Source: Spirochaetia bacterium (lineage in GTDB: Bacteria > Spirochaetota > Spirochaetia > Treponematales > Breznakiellaceae). From it: a stretch of 5,415 bases of DNA. Positions 1-5,276 of this stretch are shown here, piece by piece (the stretch's first letter is position 1; every line of letters begins with the position of its first letter). The stretch spans positions 1-5,415 of the forward strand of contig BNUR01000169.1 in the NCBI GenBank assembly GCA_025997495.1, read 5' to 3'. Below the pieces are notes generated by a model. That model ran no database searches and had not been told where the DNA came from. It saw only the letters and a program-made list of their open reading frames with translations. The position numbers were made by a program, and so were the translations under genes.

Positions 1-38
1 CGCTACCGGTGGCTCGCTACGCCTTTCCGGATGAGGTG

Positions 39-74
39 CATAAAGGTTTCCCCTTATGGTCTCATAAGGTTATG
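39..74. repeat. Two tandem CATAA/TTATG inverted repeats
   Basis: CATAA (39-43) pairs with TTATG (54-58), and a second CATAA (63-67) pairs with TTATG (70-74) across only GG, giving a near-perfect 12-base dyad. The middle two arms also match each other: CCTTATG (52-58) and CATAAGG (63-69) form a perfect 7-base stem with a GTCT loop. The arms are therefore mutually exclusive partners, so as RNA they could switch between folds and as DNA they could be a paired operator. Nothing in the sequence decides which. Confidence 0.55.
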
Positions 75-75
75 C

Positions 76-104
76 TAAAAGGTTTATCCTATGTCCTCCT
101 TTTA
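76..104. repeat. Inverted repeat TAAAAGG/CCTTTTA
   Basis: TAAAAGG (76-82) is perfectly complementary to CCTTTTA (98-104) over 7 bases with a 15-base loop. AAAGGTTT occurs at 42-49 and again at 78-85, 36 bases apart, so this arm also takes part in an imperfect direct repeat with the preceding dyads. A further small stem, ACGA/TCGT (104-107 with 111-114), abuts it. Function unknown. Confidence 0.45.
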
Positions 105-141
105 CGAGCTTCGTGTCGCAACTATGCTTTTATCCTGGGTG

Positions 142-177
142 GGGGCAGGGGGACGTTGAATCTCCCGCCCCTTTTTT
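142..177 (+). terminator. Intrinsic terminator upstream of the HtrA gene
   Basis: GGGGC (142-146) pairs with GCCCC (167-171); after a bulged A147, GGGGGA (148-153) pairs with TCTCCC (161-166) with one G-T wobble. The loop is 7 bases (154-160). A run of six T (172-177) follows directly. This is a textbook rho-independent terminator acting on plus-strand transcription entering from the left. It could instead be an attenuator in a longer leader of the protease gene, but a complete promoter overlaps it, so simple separation from an upstream unit is the easier reading. Confidence 0.85.
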
Positions 178-184
178 CTATACT
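156..184 (+). promoter_or_regulatory. Sigma70-type promoter for the htrA-CDF operon
   Basis: TTGAAT (156-161) and TATACT (179-184) are separated by exactly 17 bases, four of six and five of six matches to the -35 and -10 consensus. The start of transcription would fall near 191, leaving a leader of about 20 bases that includes GGAGA (195-199) before the ATG at 212. The -35 box lies in the loop and right arm of the terminator, and the -10 begins two bases after its T-run. This placement rules out the upstream in-frame ATG at 113 as the working start. Confidence 0.75.
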
Positions 185-211
185 GATACGGTATTGGAGA
201 CGGGGGTGCCG

Positions 212-1459
212 ATGAAATTGTATAGCCGTGGTCAGGTGGTCTTTTTTTCCATCCTGAGCGTCCTTATTGTGGTCATGTTTGCCGTGGGGCTTGGTGTGTT
301 GCGGATGCCCCTCAAGGCCGGGGTGCAAGCCAGAACCGGTGATGGTTCCGCAGGCACTACCGCCGAAGCCGAAGCGGAGTCCCTGGCGCTCCAACTGCGG
401 CAGTCCCCCTACACCAACCCCCTGCTCACCAAAACGGCGGAACTCCAGGGCTTTACCGAGGATGAGCGGGAAAACATATCGGTCTACGAACAGCTTAACG
501 AAGCGGTGGTAAACATCACCACCGAAACCGTGGCGATTAACTGGTTCCTGGAACCGGTTCCCCAGGAAGGCGGTTCCGGGTCGGGCTCCATCATTGATAC
601 CCGGGGCTATGTGCTTACCAACAACCACGTTATCGAAAATGCCTACAAGGTGTTTGTCAACCTGGCTGACGGCAGCCAGCTTGAGGGTTCCCTTATCGGG
701 ACGGACCCGGAAAACGATTTGGCGGTGCTGAAGTTTGACCCCCCACGGGGGACGGAACTGCGGACGGTGCCCTTCGGCGATTCGGAAAACCTCAAGGTGG
801 GCCAGAAGGTGATGGCCATCGGCAACCCCTTTGCCCTGGAACGAACCCTGACGGTGGGCATCGTTTCCGGCCTGGGGCGGCCTATCCAGACATCCCGGCA
901 GAACATCATCCGGGACATGATCCAGACCGATGCTTCTATTAACCCCGGCAATTCCGGGGGTCCCCTCCTGGATTCCCAGGGCAGGATGATCGGCATCAAT
1001 ACCATGATCTATTCACCCTCCGGCGGCTCCGTGGGCATCGGGTTTGCGGTGCCGGTGAATACCGCCAAGCGGGTGGTGGCGGAACTTATCGCCTACGGGA
1101 AGGTTCGGCGGGGCCGGATAGACGCAACGGTGGTGCAGCTTTTCCCGGATCTGGTTACCTACGCAAAGCTGCCGGTATCATCGGGGCTGCTGATTTCCCG
1201 GACAAAGAAAAACGGCTATGCGGAACAGGCGGGAATACGCCAGGGTAGTGAGCCCGTACGGTACCGTTCCAGCGTGATCTACCTGGGGGGTGATATTATC
1301 ACTTCGGTGGATGGGATGAAGACCGACACCCTGGCAGACCTTTACTCGGCCCTGGAGGATAATAAGCCCGGGGAACGGGTTGCGGTAGAACTGATCCGCG
1401 GCGGCAAGACCATAAAGCTGGAACTGATTCTGGCAGACCGGGAAGAGTCCGCAAACTAA
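212..1459 (+). CDS. htrA: Membrane-anchored HtrA/DegS-like serine protease with one PDZ domain
   Basis: A 415-residue S1C-family endoprotease expected to degrade or cleave misfolded or regulatory proteins on the outer face of the cytoplasmic membrane. Residues 9-30 form one uncleaved-looking transmembrane anchor preceded by a short basic tail. The trypsin-like domain spans about 90-290: His139 in TNNHV, Asp169 in ENDLAV and Ser248 in GNSGGP make a complete triad, so it should be active. A single PDZ domain follows (about 295-410, with GGDIITSVDG at 359-368). One anchor plus one PDZ resembles DegS rather than the soluble two-PDZ DegP. The start at 212 is chosen because the promoter and GGAGA (195-199) immediately precede it and the hydrophobic anchor then sits at the N-terminus; the ATG at 113 would add 33 residues encoded by terminator and promoter DNA. 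Residues 52-90 form a charged linker. It is the first gene of an operon with the abutting metal transporter. Family assignment is very sure; DegS-like signalling versus general quality control is not decided. Confidence 0.95.
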   Translation: MKLYSRGQVVFFSILSVLIVVMFAVGLGVLRMPLKAGVQARTGDGSAGTTAEAEAESLALQLRQSPYTNPLLTKTAELQGFTEDERENISVYEQLNEAVVNITTETVAINWFLEPVPQEGGSGSGSIIDTRGYVLTNNHVIENAYKVFVNLADGSQLEGSLIGTDPENDLAVLKFDPPRGTELRTVPFGDSENLKVGQKVMAIGNPFALERTLTVGIVSGLGRPIQTSRQNIIRDMIQTDASINPGNSGGPLLDSQGRMIGINTMIYSPSGGSVGIGFAVPVNTAKRVVAELIAYGKVRRGRIDATVVQLFPDLVTYAKLPVSSGLLISRTKKNGYAEQAGIRQGSEPVRYRSSVIYLGGDIITSVDGMKTDTLADLYSALEDNKPGERVAVELIRGGKTIKLELILADREESAN

Positions 1460-2452
1460 TTGGCGCAGAACCCTTCCACCGGAGCCGGGGCCGACGCCAT
1501 ACGTGCCGGAAAAACCAGGCTGATAAAGGCCGCAGCCTGGACAGCAATGCTGGGGAATACCATTTTAGCGGCGCTGAAAATCTTCGCCGGTATCCGGTCC
1601 GAAAGCCTGGCGGTTATCGGGGACGGGATCGATACTTCGGTGGACGTCCTTATCGCCGTGATGACCCTGGTGGTGGCTAAGGTTATTTCCCGGCCCGCGG
1701 ATGCCGGCCATCCCTGGGGACATGGCCGGGCAGAAACGGTGGCCACCGCCCTGCTATCCTTCGCGCTCTTTTTTGCCGGGGCACAGCTCATGCTCAATTC
1801 TGCCAACCAACTCATCTTCGGAATGCGCCCTGGGGCGCAACACCGCGATGTGCCGGGGCGTTTGGCCCTTATCGTAACCATCATTTCCATCATCGGAAAA
1901 ATCATCCTGGCCTGGAGCCAGTACCTCTTCGGGAAAAAGGCGGATTCCCCCATGCTCAAGGCCAACGCGAAAAACATGTCCGGGGATGTGGTGATCTCCG
2001 CCGGGGTTTTGACAGGCCTTCTTCTTTCCACACTCACCGGCTACGGGCTCATCGATTCTGTGGCGGCGCTCCTGGTCGGTATCTGGGTGATCAAGGCGGC
2101 GGTGGAGATTTTCATGGAAGCCAACGCGGAACTTATGGACGGCGGTTCAGGGAAGGAATTCTACCGGGCCGTGTTTGAGGCGGTTCACAGTGTGCCGGGA
2201 GCGGGAAACCCCCACCGTACCCGGATGCGCCGCGTAGCCGGGTTCTGGGACATCGACCTTGACATTGAAGTAGACCCAACCCTGACCATCCTGGAAGCCC
2301 ACGCCATTGCTTTCGAAGTCGAGCGGGCCATCAAGGATAGGGTGGAGGCGGTCTACGATATCATGGTTCACGTGGAACCCGCCGGCAACTACGAAACCGA
2401 AGGCTACGGCCTCCACGAAGCGTCCCTGGGAGAGGGCTCCCGCACAGATTGA
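1460..2452 (+). CDS. Cation diffusion facilitator (CDF) family metal exporter
   Basis: A 330-residue inner-membrane divalent-metal/proton antiporter of the CDF family. Hydrophobic segments lie at about 22-45, 50-74, 93-120, 134-157, 177-194 and 197-218, giving the usual six helices, followed by a cytoplasmic ferredoxin-like domain (about 228-308) with the conserved HVEP at 304-307. The family motif HPWGHGRAE sits at 84-92. The intramembrane metal site reads Asp58-x3-Asp62 in helix 2 and Asn172-x3-Asp176 in helix 5. Zn exporters generally carry His in this site, whereas a three-Asp-plus-Asn set has been described for manganese exporters, so manganese (or iron) is a tentative substrate. Length is slightly above the usual 290-310 because of short tails at both ends. 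The start is TTG directly after the protease stop codon. The next in-frame ATG is codon 30, inside helix 1, so TTG is preferred; GGAAGAG (1441-1447) is a weak, distant ribosome site and translational coupling is likely. Confidence 0.92.
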   Translation: MAQNPSTGAGADAIRAGKTRLIKAAAWTAMLGNTILAALKIFAGIRSESLAVIGDGIDTSVDVLIAVMTLVVAKVISRPADAGHPWGHGRAETVATALLSFALFFAGAQLMLNSANQLIFGMRPGAQHRDVPGRLALIVTIISIIGKIILAWSQYLFGKKADSPMLKANAKNMSGDVVISAGVLTGLLLSTLTGYGLIDSVAALLVGIWVIKAAVEIFMEANAELMDGGSGKEFYRAVFEAVHSVPGAGNPHRTRMRRVAGFWDIDLDIEVDPTLTILEAHAIAFEVERAIKDRVEAVYDIMVHVEPAGNYETEGYGLHEASLGEGSRTD

Positions 2453-2477
2453 AGATTTCGTTATGTACGGGTATACT
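2449..2477 (+). promoter_or_regulatory. Promoter for the 641-residue gene, predicted leaderless
   Basis: TTGAAG (2449-2454) and TATACT (2472-2477) are exactly 17 bases apart, closely matching the promoter before the protease (TTGAAT, 17, TATACT). The -35 box overlaps the TGA stop of the transporter. Transcription should begin at about 2483-2486, and A2486 is itself the first base of the ATG. No Shine-Dalgarno sequence is visible before the ATG. Together these indicate a leaderless or near-leaderless mRNA. Read-through from the upstream operon remains possible because no terminator separates the genes. Confidence 0.65.
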
Positions 2478-2485
2478 AAATTACT

Positions 2486-4411
2486 ATGACCATGAGACCG
2501 GTTTTATATAGCATACTGTTGACCTATGCGAATAAAACACATTCTCCTACTATAGACAGCAAAGAGTTTATTAATTTTTTGACCAAGTACGCCCAGAAAT
2601 GTGCGGGGGATCAACCGGAATGGAACCGGTGGATCAATGATACGGGGAAGCGGGTTTGGGAGGAGATTGAGCCCCTCAAGGCGGCGGACAAGTGCCGGGT
2701 TCTGGCGGAAAAAGGTGGGAACAAAATTTTCCTGCCCAATTTTTATGTGGATCTGCTGGAAGCGGTCTATGAATCCCTTGATGATACCGCCGGCGGGCCA
2801 TTCCCGTCTGAAAAAGAACTGAAACTTTCTATACCCCACGATCAGGTTCGCACCCTCAGTGTGATCACGGATCTGTTTGTGTATTTTGACACCCCCGACA
2901 TTGAACCGGTACCCTTGATTATCCTCCTTTTTCCCCTGGGGCTCCCCAGCGCCGTGATACTGCCATCCATGATACCCCGGCGTCTTGCGGAAGCGGCCAT
3001 GCTCAAGCTTCGGTATTATCTCCGGCTCCACGATAATAAGGATTACTTACAAAATAAACTTATCCCCCAGTATGACGGCAATGAAAATCAGCTCAAAGAA
3101 ATTTTTACCCGGATAATGATTCGGCCCCTGGATTGCCTTTCCAGTCTGGAGGAGGGGGAGGATTTTGGCTATATGTTCTGGATCCGGTTTTGCAGTATTA
3201 CCCGGGCGGATATTCTTAAAGCGAACGGGATGCAGCTTGAGGATATTGCGATGCTCCAGGCGCTGTATATTATCGAGGTAATGAACGCATGGCACCGCAC
3301 CAGATCCTTTAAGAGAAAAGCCCAGGTGATAGCCTTCAGTGAGTTGGACATTCAGTTTGAGCAGCCCCCCTACGCCTTTTCCATGGATGAGATCGTGCAG
3401 TTTACCAACAGTAAAGGTGTTCCCCTCCTGGGGCAGTTTTCCGAAGCGGATCTGCAGGACTGGCTCACCGAACGGATACACAGTAATACTGCTAATGAAC
3501 TGCCCCCGCTGCTCCTCATTAACGGGCCGGATGATACAAAACGGTATATCAAAAAAAACCATTACCATGAGTACAGCCTCAAATTCCTTACCGAAGCCCG
3601 GCCGCTTATAAAACGAACCCTTATGGATCGCTGGACGGAGATGCTCAAAACATATGGCGACGAGCCCGCCATGGAAAAGGATGAACAATTTGAACGGCTC
3701 CTGAAACGCCTTGCCGGTGAGTTATGCCCGGATTTGATGGCGGTAATGTCGGACAAAAAGTTATACCTGGTCTGTGATGAAATGGAACTAAACGCAAATC
3801 CGCTGCCGGCAAACACCCGGTTCTTTTCTCTCGGGGGGGATCTTTTGCCCATGGCAACCCTTTTTTTATTGAAGCGTAAAGACATCATATCTGAAATCCG
3901 GGGCCTGCTGCCCTTCTGGTATTCGATCCCCTTCTTTGTAGCCATTGCGGCCTTCTTCCGTCGCCTGAAAAACTTAAAGATTCCTGTGGGGATGAGCAAA
4001 AAGGCCCAACGGGAAGGCCCGGCAAACGGTGCGGCCCGCTCCGGCATAGAGAAGGGCGATAAAAGCCGGGACAGGGAGACTAGGGAGGCGGCGCGGAAAC
4101 TGGAATCCGAGTTAGTTCCCTACGGCGATACGATTGACGATTATCTGGAGAGCCTGGAAAACCGGTGGAACACCCTGCTCAATATGGAAGCCCGGCAGAA
4201 TCTGCTAACCGATGTCAAAACCCTGATACGGGATCGGCTGCGGGAGGCTCTGCGCGGTCAGAAAAGCGTATTCACCAGGGAATTCCTGGAAAAAATTGCA
4301 CGGCGCACGGCGGAGGAAAATCCTACCCTGCGGGAATTAAAAAACCAAGACCCGCTGCTGCAATACATCGTCCTCTACATGACAAAAATCCTACTCCAGC
4401 CAAAGTTTTAA
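2486..4411 (+). CDS. Uncharacterised 641-residue protein with two hydrophobic segments
   Basis: I do not recognise this protein. The reading frame is long, intact and coded in the same style as its neighbours, so the gene is real. There is no signal peptide. Residues 143-163 form a strongly hydrophobic, proline-interrupted stretch and residues 474-491 a second one rich in aromatic residues; both could be membrane segments or buried core. Residues 1-140 and 165-470 are mixed alpha/beta-looking and rich in charged and aromatic residues. From about 503 to 540 there is a polar, Gly/Lys/Arg/Glu-rich linker, then an amphipathic helical C-terminus (541-641). I see no Walker A, protease, nuclease, kinase or HTH motif. 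Cysteines are few (39, 70, 217, 236, 414, 430) with no CxxC. ATGs at 2486 and 2492 are both in frame; 2486 is kept because the promoter points at it, and neither has a ribosome site. It may be a lineage-restricted membrane-associated protein; function unknown. Confidence 0.85.
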   Translation: MTMRPVLYSILLTYANKTHSPTIDSKEFINFLTKYAQKCAGDQPEWNRWINDTGKRVWEEIEPLKAADKCRVLAEKGGNKIFLPNFYVDLLEAVYESLDDTAGGPFPSEKELKLSIPHDQVRTLSVITDLFVYFDTPDIEPVPLIILLFPLGLPSAVILPSMIPRRLAEAAMLKLRYYLRLHDNKDYLQNKLIPQYDGNENQLKEIFTRIMIRPLDCLSSLEEGEDFGYMFWIRFCSITRADILKANGMQLEDIAMLQALYIIEVMNAWHRTRSFKRKAQVIAFSELDIQFEQPPYAFSMDEIVQFTNSKGVPLLGQFSEADLQDWLTERIHSNTANELPPLLLINGPDDTKRYIKKNHYHEYSLKFLTEARPLIKRTLMDRWTEMLKTYGDEPAMEKDEQFERLLKRLAGELCPDLMAVMSDKKLYLVCDEMELNANPLPANTRFFSLGGDLLPMATLFLLKRKDIISEIRGLLPFWYSIPFFVAIAAFFRRLKNLKIPVGMSKKAQREGPANGAARSGIEKGDKSRDRETREAARKLESELVPYGDTIDDYLESLENRWNTLLNMEARQNLLTDVKTLIRDRLREALRGQKSVFTREFLEKIARRTAEENPTLRELKNQDPLLQYIVLYMTKILLQPKF

Positions 4412-4447
4412 ATTCCCCCTCTATTTTTTATTTCGACTAAAGCATTT

Positions 4448-4477
4448 TTCAGCTTTCTCCCCTACCTCTGGTATCAT
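4448..4477 (+). promoter_or_regulatory. Candidate extended -10 promoter for ssb
   Basis: TATCAT (4472-4477) is preceded by TGG (4469-4471), forming an extended -10 element; a weak -35, TTCAGC (4448-4453), lies 18 bases upstream. Transcription would start near 4483-4485, giving a leader of roughly 63 bases. The -35 matches only three of six consensus bases, so the call depends mostly on the extended -10. Confidence 0.4.
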
Positions 4478-4503
4478 GGGATAAATCTGATGATGTCCCA
4501 CGA

Positions 4504-4538
4504 CCGGTGATTTTGACACCGCCGGATCAAAGTTTTTT
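4504..4538 (+). other. Competing hairpins in the ssb leader
   Basis: CCGGTG (4504-4509) can pair with CGCCGG (4520-4525) with one wobble, or CGGTG with CACCG (4517-4521). Alternatively ATTTTGA (4510-4516) can pair with TCAAAGT (4527-4533), one wobble and a 10-base loop, directly followed by more T (4534-4538) and then the ribosome site. The folds exclude each other. This could be a weak attenuator or chance; the stems are short. Confidence 0.25.
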
Positions 4539-4544
4539 GGAGGG
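4539..4544 (+). promoter_or_regulatory. Shine-Dalgarno site of ssb
   Basis: GGAGGG ends three bases before the ATG at 4548. It is strong but closer than the usual 5-9 base spacing. No other in-frame start nearby fits the family N-terminus. Confidence 0.75.
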
Positions 4545-4547
4545 CTT

Positions 4548-4991
4548 ATGAACAATCTCAATTCTATTATTATTGAAGGTAACCTGGTTCGGGATCCCCT
4601 GTTCCGCTTTACCCCCAAGGGAACGCCCGTGTGTACCTTCAGCATTGCTTCCAACCGGTTCTATAAACAGGACACGGGCGTAGCGGAGGAGGTCAGCTAT
4701 TTCGATGTGACCACCTGGACAAAACTGGCGGAAAGCTGCAGCACCCTTGGGCATAAAGGCCGGGGCGTCAAGGTTGTGGGGCGCTTAAAGCAGGATCGCT
4801 GGCAGGATCCGGAGGGGAAGTCCCATTCCAAGGTTATGGTCGTAGCGGAACACGTAGAATTCCGCCCGGAATTTAAACGGGACGCCTCCGCTCAGGAGAC
4901 CGCCACTGTTTCTGAGACTATGGCTGCTGAAGCGGCGGAAGGAGAAGCAGCAGCAGCTTCCTGCGAAGACCTGGCTCCGGTGACATTTTAA
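4548..4991 (+). CDS. ssb: Single-stranded DNA-binding protein
   Basis: A 147-residue SSB that coats single-stranded DNA during replication, recombination and repair, normally as a tetramer. The OB-fold covers about residues 4-107, with the family pattern IIIEGNLVRDP (7-17), FSIASNR (31-37), YFDVTTW (51-57), the VKVVGRL strand (74-80) and RWQDPEGK (84-91). Trp57 and Trp85 occupy the places of the base-stacking Trp54 and Trp88 of the E. coli protein. A short Ala/Glu/Thr-rich linker (108-138) leads to the tip CEDLAPVTF. The usual protein-docking tip is acidic and ends in Pro-Phe; here the terminal Phe and two acidic residues remain but Pro is displaced by two residues, so docking may be altered. 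The gene stands alone, with no rpsF before or rpsR after, and a strong terminator 26 bases beyond its stop. It could therefore be an additional SSB copy rather than the replication one. Family is sure; role as main or extra copy is not. Confidence 0.95.
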   Translation: MNNLNSIIIEGNLVRDPLFRFTPKGTPVCTFSIASNRFYKQDTGVAEEVSYFDVTTWTKLAESCSTLGHKGRGVKVVGRLKQDRWQDPEGKSHSKVMVVAEHVEFRPEFKRDASAQETATVSETMAAEAAEGEAAAASCEDLAPVTF

Positions 4992-5016
4992 AAATAAACC
5001 ATGGTATTTCTCCTTT

Positions 5017-5050
5017 ACAGGAGCCGGGGTGTTGCTTCGGCTCCTGTTTT
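5017..5050 (+). terminator. Intrinsic terminator of ssb
   Basis: ACAGGAGCC (5017-5025) is perfectly complementary to GGCTCCTGT (5039-5047). The stem extends inward through GGGG (5026-5029) with CTTC (5035-5038), two of these being G-T wobbles, to 13 pairs with a 5-base loop TGTTG. TTT (5048-5050) follows. On the opposite strand the stem is followed by AAAGG, so it acts on plus-strand transcripts only. Confidence 0.88.
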
Positions 5051-5208
5051 AGCGCATCCGGCATGGGCAGTCCGAAGCCAAAGGCAAGGGTAATAACCCG
5101 ATACCCAAACTTATACCTGCGGCCTATTGACAAAAAAATAGGATATCCCATACTGCCATTGTCTATTATATTTATACTCCATTAGGGAAGAAATACGCTA
5201 TTAGCCTC
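5051..5208. other. Intergenic region at the composition boundary
   Basis: No gene is supportable here. The first half resembles the GC-rich upstream DNA; from about 5110 it turns AT-rich. GGGT/ACCC (5088-5091 and 5096-5099) is a tiny 4-base stem and GGATATCC (5141-5148) a perfect 8-base palindrome; both may be chance. Confidence 0.45.
5127..5154 (+). promoter_or_regulatory. Possible distal promoter
   Basis: A perfect TTGACA (5127-5132) is followed after 16 bases by CATACT (5149-5154), four of six for the -10. If used it would give a leader of about 105 bases for the truncated gene at the right edge. The AT-rich context makes chance matches likely. Confidence 0.3.
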
Positions 5209-5237
5209 TATACAAACAACATATGCTACAGTATAAT
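5209..5237 (+). promoter_or_regulatory. Promoter of the truncated right-edge gene
   Basis: A perfect TATAAT (5232-5237) lies 17 bases after TATACA (5209-5214), which matches four of six -35 bases. Transcription would start near 5244, leaving a leader of about 23 bases that contains GGGAGG. Confidence 0.6.
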
Positions 5238-5250
5238 AAAATAATCTATA

Positions 5251-5256
5251 GGGAGG
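5251..5256 (+). promoter_or_regulatory. Shine-Dalgarno site of the right-edge gene
   Basis: GGGAGG ends ten bases before the ATG at 5267. The ATG at 5260 has too little spacing and meets a stop after eleven codons, and the ATG at 5271 stops after two codons, so 5267 is the start. Confidence 0.65.
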
Positions 5257-5262
5257 TAGATG

Positions 5263-5276
5263 TTGCATGGATGCAA
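5263..5276. repeat. Perfect dyad spanning a start codon
   Basis: TTGCAT-GG-ATGCAA is a perfect 6-2-6 inverted repeat that contains the ATG at 5267-5269. As RNA it could form a 5-base stem with a TGGA loop hiding the start codon; as DNA it has the form of a small operator. No further flanking bases pair. Confidence 0.5.

Larger units (their letters stand above)
1..141. other. Intergenic/leader segment without a supportable gene
   Basis: No reading frame here looks like a protein. Frame 1 stops at 76-78 and frame 2 at 32-34. Frame 3 stays open from the left edge to 215, but it would have to read through a strong intrinsic terminator and a promoter, and its product shows no recognisable motif. 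What the segment does hold is a cluster of short inverted repeats between 39 and 114. CGCTAC also occurs twice (1-6 and 15-20). It could be the 3' untranslated end of an upstream gene, a small structured RNA ending at the terminator, or an intergenic repeat. I matched it to none of the RNA families I checked by eye (tmRNA, RNase P, SRP, 6S, T-box, SAM riboswitch). Confidence 0.5.
4412..4547. other. Intergenic region before ssb
   Basis: This 136-base gap contains no reading frame worth reporting. I see no convincing terminator for the preceding gene: AAAGC (4439-4443) and GCTTT (4452-4456) form a 5-base stem but no T-run follows. The gap holds a candidate extended -10 promoter, small competing hairpins and the ssb ribosome site, listed separately. 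TGGGA/TCCCA (4477-4481 and 4496-4500) form a weak dyad just after the promoter. Confidence 0.5.

Noticed and set aside
113..211. ATG at 113 as an N-terminal extension of the protease
   Set aside because: The added 33 codons are encoded by terminator and promoter DNA, and the ATG at 212 has a ribosome site and puts the membrane anchor at the N-terminus.
9..215. 68-codon plus-strand reading frame at the left edge
   Set aside because: It runs through a strong intrinsic terminator and the protease promoter, overlaps the protease start, and its product has no recognisable motif.
122..628. Long minus-strand frame opposite the protease start
   Set aside because: It is a shadow of GC-rich coding sequence on the other strand; no start signals or domain seen. 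The same applies to minus-strand frames at 643-1005, 1456-2037, 2504-3031, 3047-3688 and 3562-4047.
2428..2441. GGGAG/CTCCC hairpin at the end of the transporter gene as a terminator
   Set aside because: The stem is only 5 pairs, it lies inside the coding sequence and no T-run follows.
2307..2489. Plus-strand frame overlapping the transporter end
   Set aside because: It lies out of frame within conserved CDF C-terminal coding sequence and shows no family features.
4513..4518. Perfect TTGACA as the ssb -35
   Set aside because: The matching -10 position (4536-4541, TTTGGA) is poor and overlaps the ribosome site.
4918..5151. 77-codon minus-strand frame across the ssb end and terminator
   Set aside because: It reads through the terminator stem and the ssb linker in reverse; no start signal or motif.
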